Positions 25,451 through 38,021 of a stretch of DNA of 64,000 nt are shown in pieces. The notes below the pieces were generated by a model that had not been told where the DNA came from, did no database searches, and saw nothing but the letters and a program-made list of their open reading frames with translations. The stretch's first letter is position 1. Every line of letters starts with the position of its first letter. The position numbers were made by a program, and so were the translations under genes. The stretch lies in assembly GCA_025618425.1 (NCBI GenBank), contig CM046832.1, positions 67,233,427-67,297,426 on the forward strand. The letters are read 5' to 3'. The stretch is from Heliocidaris tuberculata. Lineage: Eukaryota; Echinodermata; Echinoidea; Camarodonta; Echinometridae.

Positions 25451-28400
25451 TCACTTCTGAATCATCTGTTTCTTTGCATCATAAATATATCTCTTGAACC
25501 TTAGGCTGATTTTGATTGGCTGATGCTCTTCATGTGACTCTTTGGTTGTGCTTGGTTCTTGGCTAGATTCTGTAAATCAAAGCAAAAAGAAAGTAAAATA
25601 AAGAAAAATAAAGTTCAATGTAGAAAAGAGAGGAACAAAGTATAACCAAGGAAAAACCAAATAACAAACAAAGTAAAACAATAAGGTAAATACAAATTAC
25701 AGCAATAATCTAATAAAGATTCAATCAACTCTGAAATGAATTGACATTAATTTCCAATTGCAAATCAGAATATAAGTGATAGGCAATTGTAAATTTGTGA
25801 CTAATGGGAGGACTTGTTAAGAAGACTTCTCAAGACAGGGCCTAAGATACACTCAAGATTCATTTCAGAAAAGAGTCGAAGATATTTCCCAATACTGCAG
25901 AACAAAGGTGAAAACTTTTGAGGGGATTCTGAAGATTGTCCATTCAGGTTTGAAATCTGCATTTATATGCAGAAGGTGCATGAGTGACAGGAACACTCAA
26001 GGAAGTGGAGATATTAAATACATAGTGTGCAAGCGTAATGTACAGTGATCGTGATGATGTTAATAAAAATTGGTATGAAGTACTGCACCTATGTTATTTC
26101 CAATAGCATACTCTTACCTATTTCCTATTTCATTCAGAAAACAGTTGAGGTTTAATTGTGTCAAGTGTCAAGGTGATAACAGTATCATATCACTCGTGTA
26201 GAAGACACAATTCATTTTACATGACAGATAATGATACCTTTCAATCAAGAGGTTGGATTGATTTTATATTTCATTCTGTCCAAGTATAATACCTGCTTTC
26301 ACTTTCTTTCCTTTCTTCTTTCCGCCCAATGCACTGAGTACTTGCACTGTTTCTGACTGCAATCCATCTGTAATTCAGAACCGAAAAGAAATTCATGCAA
26401 TGAAACACATATAATGTATAAACACTCCATTAATTGTCCAATGGAGGTATATCAAAGATCTGGGACTCCATGGGAAAAGTTTGAAAGTTTTATCATCCAT
26501 GATTTGTTTCTACTGCACTGATCACTCTAGATGTTGCCTGGTGTTTAACTTGCTACCAGCATTTGCTGTTGCTGGAATAGAAATAAGTTCAATATTAAAG
26601 TACAGAGTTGGTTTAAAAATCACAGAATGAAATAGTAGTATATCTCAAAACCAGAGGTACCCTTAAAAACAATGCATTGTAGAATATCATAATTCAAGAA
26701 ATTTATCATTGGTGACTAAATTTTTTTTAAATACTCGTTCCAATTTGTATATAATACAACAATAGTCTCAGCAATGTAAGCCAGTAAGAGACATCAATGA
26801 GCTGTCTGAGCAGGAGTGAAAATTTCAGCATTGGCTCTAAAAATCATTTTTTTCATATGTGATCAAACTTTGAAGGTAGATAATAAATATGAAGAAATAG
26901 ACAATTATACATGTGTCTTACTTGGTATCCTGACTTTGAACTTTCCACTCTGCCCAAATCCTCCTTCGATAACACCCTCCTCCCCAGTCGAGAGTTGAAC
27001 CTTGAGACCAGTGAAGGTTTGTAGGTTTGTCTCTTTCTTGAACAAAGACCTGCCAATCACACTATACTCATCTGTCATCTGTTGAATGAAACCAAGCAAA
27101 AGTGGATTTTATGTCAAGCACAAAATTTAGAGATAAAATGATCAACCTAAATCTAACCTGATTTCATTCACGAAGAATCAGGTAGCAAATAGGGAGGGCA
27201 ATTGTCTCAAATTGGCAATACACAGAGAAGCTCAGTGACTACATATTCTAAGACATACACCTACTGCAATATGTTATCATCTAACATCTATAATTTGGGT
27301 GAAGCATTCTCTTCCCAATATCCATTTTGACATAAATTACTGATCAAATTTAATTACAATACCAGGGGCCCATTGCACAAAACTTGCGTTTAATCGCAAC
27401 TCCTAAAAATCAAATGCAATTCCTAAATGCACACTTCTGAATGGCTGAAAAAAAAGTTGTTTTTGATTTTCCTGAGTTGCATTCAAACGCAAGTTTTGTG
27501 CAACAGGCCCCAGATATATCAACATCAAATGAAAATCATTTTCAGCAAAGAAAATTCAACTAATTTCAAAACCATTTCCATGATGTGAGGAGAAAGAGAA
27601 AGGGACATACAGAAAGACAGACAGACAAATTTTACTTCAAAAAAATAAAACAGTAATAAACTTACTCTGTCCACAACTCCTTCTCTTAGCTTTGTTTTAT
27701 AGATCTTCAGTTGGGGTAGTACTGTTTCAATATAATTCTGGGGAAGTAAAACAAACAGCATCAGACAGTATAATATACAACAAAGTCTCACTATGTTTAA
27801 AGATCAGTCATGGTCTGCCACATTATAAGGGCAAATTGTTTTTCCATGGTGAATACGGCCTTATGAAATGAAATGAATTTTCAGAAATTCATCCGATATA
27901 CATGTACGACAACATTATTACACAGAACCTATTGGATTTCACTTCAAACAAAATAGCCTTGCCTGTTATTGCATATAGCATTTTCATCTGATATGCTAAT
28001 CTACAAGAAATGGCATTTGCAAATCATTTGCAAATTATTTTCAGAGAATATCAAAACTTAACTTATCTTGTCTGTTATTGCAAGAAGTTGTTTACTGTGA
28101 TATGCTAATATATACAAGAATTAGCATGTCTGTTACGAGTAATCATGTTAAGAGAATATCAATATATCTACTTACCTTGTCTGTTATTGCATGTAGTAGT
28201 TTACCATGGAATGCTAATCTGCAAGTATTGGCATGTGCAGGAATGAAGTAAAGGAAGAAATCAATAATGCATAATAAATGAATTGTTGTTTTTCTTTCTT
28301 TCTTTCTTTTTTCTTCCATGCCTTAGCATGTTTTTTATACTTTGTCTGAAATTTTTCATTTTCTACATATATGTACAAACTAAAAAAAATTTAAAAATGA

Positions 28401-31400
28401 AGGATCATACCTCTAAGTCTGAATTATTCCAAACACAAGTTGCTTAATCACAAAATGATTATTCATATCCATAACCAATACATTATGTGTAAACAGATCA
28501 AAATTATAAAAATATTTTTTATACAGTTTGCTACTGTTTAATCAAGGAATAACCATCCATATCCACCCAAAAGACTTAAGAAAAAAATCCATATGTAGGA
28601 AGATCAAAAGGATATGAATATCTGTATCTAATTTCGACCCGATGACTAGGCAATTCCTTGGACATGCCACAGGCTTTTCAAACTCCAGCAAAGCCCACTG
28701 TTGAGTTGATAACGTCTCCTTCTCTCCATCTCCTTCACTGGCAGCTCCTTGAATGTTCTCCTTGTTATGCTCCTGCTTGCCACCACCACCTGCTGTGTGG
28801 AGTTCTTCTTCGTACAGGTACTCTGGTTCAAAGTTAAACTCTGAAAGAACAATAATAATAATAATAATAATTTAATTTATAAAGTACTTTTTCCAGAGTA
28901 TACAAAGCTCTGACTACTATTATTACCCTGGATTTAGCCAGGCTACCATGATGAGAAGTTGGTCCAGCATTCAACGTGTTTCTTCGTACTGGGTACCTCT
29001 TTACTTCACCTGGGTATGGAGTGGAAAATCTAGATTAATGTCCTTTCACTCTTTATGCAGAAGTTTGCTTCCCAACATACAATCTGGGAATATTCGACGA
29101 GTATTGCTTGAATTACTACATGTATGTTGAATCCCTCAGGACCCACTGTTGGCTAATACTGACCATTCAGTGCTGAACAATGTCTTGGACTACAAAATGG
29201 CTGTGTTTCTTCATGAAACAGAAACAGGCACCCTCATAGTAAGGTTCATGTCCACTGAAATATTTCATGCACAATTTGATAATGAAATAAAACATAAGTC
29301 AAAATTTAACTTTTTAACAATTCTTCATGTGAATTGTTCAACATTTTGATGGCTTTGAAAGGGTTAAGTAATCCATACCTGATGCTTCAGTATGAGGTTG
29401 ATACTGATGACCTGGGGCTGGGCCAAAGAAAGATACCTTTCCCATCACAGTCTCATGGCCCATGGTCACTGTAATACATACATAGAACACAAGAGCTCAT
29501 CTTATATACCCAGTATAGTAAATAGTGATTCATTAAAGAGAAAGTCCACCCTGATATTCAGTTGATTTGAATAAAAGAAGAAAAATGAGAGAAACAGATT
29601 AGAGAAAGTTAAGAAATAAAAAGTTGTGTTTTCTTGAAGTTGTAATCAATCAAACACTACTTGGCAACTCTGTGACGTATCTTGAGAGCTCCTCTCCCAT
29701 TTGCTCAGCACAGAAAATCTCATAAATTTTCATTTTTTTAGTTTTTGATGAAGGAATAGATATGTTTCACACCGGTTTTGTGTAAAAAGATATAAGCAAT
29801 GATTATATCTAAGGTGCATGTATGACTGAATATTTTTAGAGAAAATGGAAATTAATGATGTTTTGTGTACAGAGCAAATGGGAGAGGAACTCGCAAGATA
29901 CTTAAAAGTGGCCAATCTGTGTTTTATTGATTACAACTTCAAAATTCCTAACCTCCCCATTCCTTCTTATATTTTGATCAAACCTTTACTGATCTGTTTC
30001 TTTAATTTTTCTGCTTCTTCTAATACCAACTTGTAATCAGGTTTGACTTCCTCTTTAAATGACAGCAGTGAGTTCTGATAATTGTGAAAAATAATTTTAG
30101 AGCTTTTTCATCCTTAATAAAAGAACATCATAATAGGGACATAACAAGAAGAAAAAAATTTTTTTAGAAATGCCCCCACATTCTAAATATAACTAGAAAT
30201 AGTTTGATACTCTCAATCAAAATTTGATGCCACTTGTATGAGTAATCCCATCAATAAATTCTGTTATCTATTCTAAGACACATAGGAAGATTGAAAGGAA
30301 TAACTTTACATCCACGAAAAGAATCTTTATATATATTTTCTTAATTTTAGCTTTGTTCATAGAAACTCCCAAAAAAGTCTCAAGCATAAAGACACTACAG
30401 GGGCTTGTTTCATAAAACCTGTTATCAATAACAAGTCACAGTAATTGTTATAAGCTACTGAAATCAAAGCTTTTGATTGGCTCAAAGCACATTTGTCATA
30501 GATCTGTTGCAATTGTTAATTTGTTATTGATAACAGGTTTTATGAAACAGGGCACAGGTATATTTCTCTCTGTCAAATATAGTATTTTTAATAAGAAAAT
30601 GTAAACCTACATTTCCTCTTACACTTCAAATTATTATAACTGTTGGATTATCTGATTTTTCTAATTTTCTTCTTCATGGTGAGGTAAGTTAACTGAACGT
30701 ACCATGAAACTTTGCCTTTGTTGCACACGTTCCTTTGAAGTAGGGTATTCTGTGTACTGATACAACGGCAGCTGGAAGAAAAACAGTAAATAAAATGGCT
30801 TATTTCATAATATTCAAGCATTTTACTAAATGAGCTGTTCAGGGTTGAATTTACCTTCAACTTATAGAGAAGCAAATAATGAAAGACATTCTAAAACAAC
30901 ATAGCAACATATATGATGATTACGATGTTCCAACTCAAAATTCATAGATTTATAAAGTATTCAATAATAAGAAATAAACTGATAAACAAGTATACAGACA
31001 GCAACTGGAATTGTTTATTATAACCATTAAAATATATGAAGAGCTGTAAAGTATGTATTCATAAAAATGGCCTTTAAGTATTGAATAAATTATGGGCAAA
31101 TGATACATACGTATGATGAATACAATACATATTGCAATATATGCGAATGAGGACATGGGTTAAAATCAACAGTAATATTCATCAGATTTTCATAATCTTA
31201 GAACTTCCTTCAAAGATATATGTGTCAATCCATTAATTATAAAACTGGTTCTACAACACATGCTCCAGTCAATTTCTTATACTTCATCAAATTCTCAAGT
31301 TCAACTAACCCTAACACTAACACCCTCTCATGTGATCACATTTCGTTCCTCAAATTGGCAACAATAATTTTTTTTTTAATGCTGCATGGTTCTAATAAAA

Positions 31401-34400
31401 TGTAATGTCACTGAAAGCAACAGATATGGTTAGGGACTTTGTCAAAAAAGTTGACAAAATTGCCACTTTTGATCAAAAACTATTATTTTGAACCTCTCAA
31501 TATGCTGCCAAATTAAGGATTTTAAAGCTTATTTTCCTTTTTAAAATTCCTGGCATCAAACACAATATGCTCATGCAACAAAAAGGGACACAGTGGTGCG
31601 GAAATTTTTGCTCTTTCTAATCATGTATCTGGTATACTTTTTAGGGCTTTGAATCAAAAGTAACTGAGCCAAATCACAAAATGTGGTCAATTGTCTCAAA
31701 AGGGTTAAACTTCCTAATTCCCATTTTCTACACACACCGCTTATGATGGGCAGTATCCCAGGTGCACACACTAAGCCCCTCTCTAGAAGCTTGGGATCAA
31801 ACTGGGTGACACACAGGGCTACACGATCCCCTTGGATGGCTGAGTTGACAGGTTTACGAAACATCTGCATGGATTTGACTTTTCGCGAGATTTGCAGAGA
31901 TGGCACTTCAACATTCTGGGAGCAAAGATATGAGGAAAATTTTTTAAGATGACTGTCAAATGCTTCATCAATATAGAAAACACAAAATTAATACACATAT
32001 GTATTCTTATACTTGACTGAAAGTAAAACTTTTATTCCCACAACTTACAACAATTTTTTTTGCAAGTAAAAAAAGAAAAAAAAAATGCTAACATGTTATA
32101 GGTCTCATCTCAGGAACTTGCAAAATAATTTTTTGTGAAACATTGGAAATTCATGTTATCATAATGGAATATTACATATTCATACCTACAATAATACCTA
32201 AACCAGTTTTTAAATACTTAGATATTCAAAGCAAATCACAAATATGCTCAATAATGTATCTCTAGAAACTAGAAAGCTTGCAGATGGTAATCGTATAAGT
32301 TTTACGTTAACTGCGTGTTTGATGATTAAGAAATAACACAAATAAAAACATTTCTCAGCATCTGGGATATCCGAGCGATTCGCCAGAAATATACCGATGT
32401 TTTCGTGACGTCACATCAGGTGCCAATCCTGCCTAAGCAGACGACGTCCTATATCAAGTGAACGTAACTGCAATGCAATTATTTTTAAATTATAAAGAGT
32501 TTGGTTTGTTTCACCATGACCGTATTTCACATCATTCTAAAAGGGAAGTGAAACCGTTTCTAGTAACTAAAATCTTTTGTTTGTAAAAAGTCATAAGGGT
32601 CAATGATCAATCAAAGAAATCACACTTTCGAATTGTAAAGCCTGCTGAATTATAGCATGGATGGTATTCGTTCCCTCTTGAAACGCCGACATGCCGCGGT
32701 ACATGCAGCTGAAAATACAATGGCATCTTTTTTGGTTTACAAGCGATCGATTCCTTTAATTTTGTAACGCTGCATTTTTCATCAAAATAATACCATGCAG
32801 GAAATTTAGAGTGAGGCAACAAATAAGCATTTATACTGACGCTAGTGAAGTAAGAGAAATAAGTGAAGATGAGATGACAAAACAGGCACTGAAAATGTAT
32901 AAGATGTTATGGGGCATCGTCTGCTTAGGAAGGATTGCTCCCCGGTATGACGTCACATATCTCAGCAGCGTTCAAAGAGCTTTACAGGTGCTATAGCGGG
33001 GCTGTGTTATATCATTTTATAATTGATAATAATCATTACTTCAAATGTTTCCAAGCGTTGAATTTTGATAACCTTGTTCAATCTAAGCTTCACCTATGCA
33101 ATAATAAAAATTAAATCAATATTCAAAATCAATGAAATTCTACTTTAAAAACAATGAATTCTACATTCTACTCAGTTTTAGTTTATTTCTTCAAAGTCAC
33201 TGACTGCATGAATCTGAGGGTGAATAAGTTGATTGTTGGACTTACATCACTAATGTTAACCTTGCCACTGAGTACTGTACCAGTCATGACAGTGCCTTGA
33301 CCTCTAATGCCAAAACAATGGTCAACAGAGTACAGGAAAGGACCTGATGAATCACGCTTGGGAACATACGTCTGACGCTTCAACTCCTGTAACAAAATGA
33401 CAATGGCATACCTGCAAGTTAACGACAGTAAGGAAGACATATTCTTACTCTTGGTGTTTTTAAATCAGTCTCAGCTTTAAAAAAAATGAGACAATAGTTC
33501 AATGCTCCTCTGTATAAGAGCATTGTGTGAAAAAGTCATCAGCAGAGTAGAAACCAAATAAAGCTGCATCACAAAACTTTTCAACTTATCATAGCAATGT
33601 CTGACAGGCTGATGTCTGGTGCTGTGCATGTAACTTGTTCAATCTGCAAAAATAATATTTATAATTAAAATATGATGAAAATGTCACATAACATGTTTCT
33701 CAGCATACTTTTTTTTTCAAAAATAGGATAATATTGAGCCAATACAGGCTAATATTTGTTCATGTTATCAAACTAGTCAATTTACAATGCAACAGCATCA
33801 AGTTACATCAACTGAATATTCTTCTGCAACAACAATTACCAAAAATCATACAGCCTCTGAATGCTTTAAGTCAATATCTCATATGCATTTCCTAAATAAA
33901 CATCTCTTCTCCTCATCACCATATGTACATGAAACATAAATCATATGGTGACAACCCCTCCCCCTTCAAATACGAAGACATGTTATACATTATATTAAAA
34001 GGGAATGATTAACAGAGTGTAACTTACCTCAATAAGAGCCTGTATTCCTTCTGCTCCTTCATCAGGTGCATCAGGACCACCTGGCTTAGCTGCTACAGGG
34101 ATCACAGGACAATTGGCGAACTTGGTAGACTCCAAGGTCTTCAGCATTCTCTTCGTCATCTGCACAAGTGTACCAATTCATTTTTGTTTATTTCATGCCC
34201 AAAGCAACAATGGAATTAAATCTTATAATTCAGAGTTTCAGTGTTCAACATTTTGTTTGTAATGAAGGGGTTAAGCAATCCATACCTGATACCATATGAC
34301 TGATATCAATGACCTGGGCCTGTAAACATTTTTAAAGCCTATTTTCAATGTACACAGAAGTTCATTTTCACCAGGAGTGACATTCTAGTATGTCAAAACA

Positions 34401-37400
34401 TTATGATAAAACACAGATAAAAATGGAAGGAAAATAATAAGAGTCTAATGTATGCCAGAGTGGTAGACTGTTCCTGCTACTTGCCTTTTCTATCTGTTGT
34501 TTCTTCTTTTCTGGTGGTAGAAGATCCACTTTGTTGAGGACAACGAACATCTTCTCACAAGCAATCTGACCTATCACCAGACACTGATTGAAGGGATGAG
34601 AAATAGTCAGTGATATCAAATTAATTTCTTACAACTAAAAAAAAAGATGGTATGGCTGAACATAAAAAAAAAATGCAAATATATCTAAACTCAACAAAGT
34701 CAGTGTTATGGCCTTTTGAGCCAAATTTTTGTCACTTATTACCTCAAATTATTTTGTTTAGGTCAAATCCTGTCTACAGAGGAGTATTTGTTAATCAAAT
34801 TACAATGATAACCTGAAAAAATGACAACCTAACTTCAGGCATCTAAACATAGTATTTTGGGATACAAGGATAAAAAGAGTACTTACTTATAAATACAAAT
34901 CAAGACAGGAGGAGTACACAATACTCATGATAATACAATGCTACTGACAGTTGTCATTACTATTAATACTTTGTTGTTGTTAGGGGGTCAGTCTATGTAC
35001 TGACCAAGAGGGAAAACTGACATATTTTTTTTCAAATGAGACTTGGAAATTATTATCTATTTACTGTATCTAAAGGGGTTAACTGTCTGACAAACTGGCT
35101 GCCTGTACCAATGTTGTATTATTTTGGAGGTGAAAAATTACTATTCAACCCTGATTACTTACGATGAGACGGACGACTGCAATCTCAAGAATTTCCACTT
35201 TAATTTGCATATTTCTTTACTTTTAACAAAATTAGTTATAATCATTCAATACAAACAAAATTATAGCAGACTGATACTAATATGTCTGGAGTAATGACAT
35301 CATTTTATGAGAATGATATTCTGAAGAATTAACCCCCCCCCCCCAGAAAAAAATTTTAAAAAATAAATAAAAATTCTGTTTTTATGGTAGCTTAACCAGT
35401 CTTGCAAATAAGCAGAATAATATAGACTAAAAATAACACTATTTGGAATACTAGTACTTACCTCTGCTGATTGTGTTTGCATTCCTTTTGTAACATCTAT
35501 GACCAACATCATGAGATCAATGATTTGTGCTCCTGGAAAAGGTTATCATGAAGAAAGCAGATGTCAGTAAATGCATTTATTCATGTAAAGTTTAGGTTTC
35601 TTCTATTCTCAATACACAATCTATTGACAAATACCACACAAATTAATCAATTTTTAATATGAGTTATTGGTTTTCAATAAAATCCAAATATGAGTCATAT
35701 CATCAGCTTGAATCGTGCTAAACCCCCAAAAATGTTGATTAAAAAATCTGTCCTGTTCAGTGCATCTGATACAATTTTTAATATGATCAAATCCAGTCTG
35801 TCTAAGAGAAGGGCAAGAACAAGAAAGAAAAAACCATGTATAACAGAATAATACACAAGTTCATTTTCTTCTTTATTTCCACTTTAAATTATGAAATAAA
35901 ATCACTTTTAATTCTTTTTTCAAGAAACATCTTTATCTTTTGATCATGACTTCAAGAACTACAATGTATATCTTGTTTGGTAAAAAAATAAAATAATGAT
36001 ATGAAATAGTTTTGGAATACAGATCAGCACCAAAAAGACCAAAGCAAAAACTTTAAAAGTATATTCCTACATGTACCTCCAATGATGGTCTTGATAAGAG
36101 AGGCATGGCCCGGACAATCAACCAAGGTAAATTGTAGTTTCTCATAATCACTGCCTAATATGTGATCGGGCACATCAACAGAAAATGAAGAAAATCCTGC
36201 AGTATTAGGATGAAACCAACAAGGAAAATGGAAAACTATAAGAAACAAATTACAGCAAATCCGCAACCTCAATGAGACTACAATTCAAGTTATTCAACAC
36301 ATCTTTATCTATCAATCTATCTATGTCCAACAGCTTGGGGCTGTTATGGTGACAACGTGATGAATCTTGAGACACGAGTTCTCCATAACTTTTTGTCTTC
36401 AGCTGTTCTATTTAGCTGCTCAAAAGACATTCCTGTCCACTGCTTGAAATTATCAATCCATGTCTTAGTTGGTCTATCCCTCTTTCTTCTGCCATTGGTT
36501 CCTCCTTGCAAAATGGTGTTTGCCAAGCTATTCTTCCACTCAGTTACATGTCTAAACCACTGCAGCTGTCTTTTTTTCACAATTGCGATAAGATAATCTC
36601 ATTCCCCTATATAACTATCTCATTTTCCTGTTGGATGTATATGAAGTTTAGTGGATATGCAGCACCTTTCTCATATAATTCATTTCAGAAACATTGATTT
36701 TGAAAAAAATTCTGTAAAATGTTAATATAACAATAAAATTATTCATGACAATTTTCTGTTTTAATAGTGAGGAATAACTCTGAATACATTAGGAGTCTCT
36801 AGAATGTAAAATTTGTTTGTTATATTAACATTTTACATGAGTGTAGGAAAAAATTCTTCCTCTTGCCTTTCCTCCATATTTTTTTACTTTGAAAGTCATA
36901 AAGCCTGCAAGAGTTATAAAAGACCCTTCCTGGTTTTCTCAGACTTACCCAGGTCCAAAGTGATCCCTCTCTCTTTACTTTGTGGATTTTTATCAAAAGC
37001 TGCTGTAGATGCTGTTGTGCTGAGTGCTTTGGCTGAATTGAGGGAATGGATAATGAAAGAGGTTTAAAAATAATGAACTGAAGAATGATATATGTACTGA
37101 TCAAATTCTGAAACGTTTTTATTTCCATCTTGTAATTTATGCATTTATTGGCTACAAAAATGAAAGAGACAAATTTTATACCCAAACCTTTTCAGTGGTA
37201 TGTTTGTAGGCATAGAATATGACTCATTCTGTCATTTATGATTCATGATCTTTACTGGATTCAAGACAATACTTTTTTTCTGATTACAAAGTTTAAAGCA
37301 ACTTCCTTGGATCTTAATATGACAAGATTACTTGTTTAATAATAATAATAATAATAATAATAGTAATATTGGGTATTTTTATAGCGCTCATATCCGCCAC

Positions 37401-38021
37401 GTAATAAGGTGCTCAAGGCACTCCAATATTACCCCGGCTCTAGCTAGCTAGGCTACCAAAATCGGTGCAGATCGGTTTAACAAATCAATATGGGCATGAA
37501 ACTTTGTCGCTCAGTCTTTATCATTTCTAGGAAGATCCGGGGGAAGATCTAGACCTAACATTAGTATAAAAATTAATAGCAAGTTTAAAGACAACACAGA
37601 AGTGGAATGGAACAATCAAATTCATCATTTATGATGTATTTTTTTACATTTCTACTGATCAATCTGATTTAAATAGATCTATTTTATATTCTACATCTTG
37701 CAAGAGAGCAAAATAACGAACCAAACGACAAGATTATTTTTCAGCAACAACAAAATAATTGAAAATATGAAGTACAGTAATGACACATGACAATATATCA
37801 TGTCTGTGTGTTGAGCATCTTCAACTTTAAAAACCACTCTCTTGCAAATTTGCATTTTAACTCACACAAATGTCTACTAATGGGACTGTGTAAAGGCTAG
37901 CTCTTGTTAAAATATGTTAAAAACATTGAAAAATCGTTGAAAACATACCAAGTGAGGTTTTCCCACTGTCGACATGTCCTAGAACTCCAACGTTAAAATT
38001 TAGCAACTTTGGTGAGGCCAT
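25451..38021 (-). CDS. EEFSEC: Selenocysteine-specific elongation factor eEFSec (16 exons)
   Basis: GTPase that delivers selenocysteyl-tRNA to ribosomes at UGA codons in mRNAs with SECIS elements. Exons in gene order: 38021-37949, 37032-36949, 36196-36077, 35532-35462, 34583-34485, 34159-34028, 33386-33246, 31915-31738, 30771-30703, 29468-29379, 28840-28616, 28234-28176, 27737-27666, 27078-26922, 26367-26293, 25569-25451. Sum 1764 nt, 587 residues (human about 596); every junction keeps frame. Seen: GHVDSGKT at 15-22, ERGIT ending at T49, DCPGH at 79-83, NKVD at 133-136, the block VTQFDPKLLERGLVCAP, then the C-terminal domain with DEYSVIGRSLFKKETN and a basic KKKGKKVK linker before the final FKRYIYDAKK. 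The intron after exon 5 is GC-AG, the intron after exon 11 is AT-AC (U12 type), and the others are GT-AG. Start chosen at the ATG giving the conserved NFNVGVLGH. Confidence 0.96.
27362..27514. repeat. 150-bp foldback element with GGGGCCC ends
   Basis: The inverted ends GGGGCCCATTGCACAAAACT and its complement (ending TTGTGCAACAGGCCCC) extend for at least 27 bp, and the arms continue inward as CAACTC/GAGTTG stretches. In the EEFSEC intron between exons 13 and 14. Confidence 0.75.
27958..28019 (-). pseudogene. Decayed exon 12 copy A of EEFSEC
   Basis: An exon-12-like segment still open in frame (AISCRLAYQMKMLYAITGK), but it has lost the AC acceptor (CAA instead) and the GT donor (GCTAT instead). 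Not expected to be spliced in. Confidence 0.7.
28067..28128 (-). pseudogene. Decayed exon 12 copy B of EEFSEC
   Basis: An exon-12-like segment keeps the AC acceptor end and a start like HANSC. It then has an in-frame TAG, and its donor reads ATAAG instead of GTAAG. Non-functional. Confidence 0.75.
28235..28615 (-). other. EEFSEC: U12-type AT-AC intron of EEFSEC
   Basis: The intron begins ATATCCTTT at 28615-28607, an exact U12 5' splice-site consensus, and ends TGCAC at 28235. A branch-site match TTCCTTTAC has its A at 28249, 14 bases before the 3' end. The join splits a His codon and restores DTDIHANTCRLAFHG, the expected family sequence. No GT-AG alternative keeps the frame. Confidence 0.9.
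28852..29045 (-). repeat. Retroposon fragment with AAT tail, plus SINE-body fragment
   Basis: An (AAT)n run at about 28850-28870 is followed by TTTATAAAGTACTTT, GGATTTAGCCAGGCTACC and then TAGATTAATGTC. On the minus strand this reads as a short retroposon with a TTA tail. Related to 37336-37460. In an EEFSEC intron. Confidence 0.5.
30398..30560. repeat. 160-bp foldback element with CAGGGGCTTG end
   Basis: Ends GTTTCATAAAACCTGTTATC and its complement at about 30530-30549 are inverted; the interior continues as a hairpin with TTGATTGGCTCAAAG. A MITE-like element in the EEFSEC intron after exon 8. Confidence 0.7.
32390..32965. repeat. Foldback element with CRE-like palindromes in both arms
   Basis: The left arm (about 32405-32450) and right arm (about 32915-32962) are imperfect inverted copies containing TGACGTCAC and CCTAAGCAGACGA. 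The element spans about 570 bp in the EEFSEC intron between exons 7 and 8. Short open frames at 32607-32996 are within it. Confidence 0.6.
36310..36590 (-). pseudogene. Non-LTR retrotransposon 3' end fragment
   Basis: A 78-codon open frame (36580-36344) reads QLQWFRHVTEWKN, then RRKRDRPTKTWIDN, and EDKKLWRTRV, the pattern of the C-terminal end of LINE reverse transcriptases. It is 5'-truncated and lies in the second EEFSEC intron, in the same orientation as the gene. Beyond the stop there is an ATAGATTGATAG-type 3' tail (36303-36330). Confidence 0.75.
37336..37460 (-). repeat. Retroposon fragment with TAA tail
   Basis: An (AAT)n run at 37338-37362 is followed by TTTTTATAGCGCTCATATCC and GCTAGGCTACC. 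Partly similar to 28852-28955. In EEFSEC intron 1. Confidence 0.5.

Larger units (their letters stand above)
27925..28236 (-). repeat. 109-bp tandem triplication containing EEFSEC exon 12
   Basis: The block CTGTTATTGC occurs at 27963, 28072 and 28181, exactly 109 bp apart, within three similar units. The rightmost unit (about 28142-28236) holds the functional exon 12 and its donor. The other two lie downstream in gene order, in the next intron. Confidence 0.85.

Noticed and set aside
28176..28225. GT-AG alternative for EEFSEC exon 12 using TTGCAG at about 28214
   Set aside because: It would need a phase 2 donor in exon 11; none is present and conserved residues would be lost. The AT-AC pair fits exactly.
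31683..31952. Plus-strand frame of 89 codons
   Set aside because: Antisense to EEFSEC exon 8.
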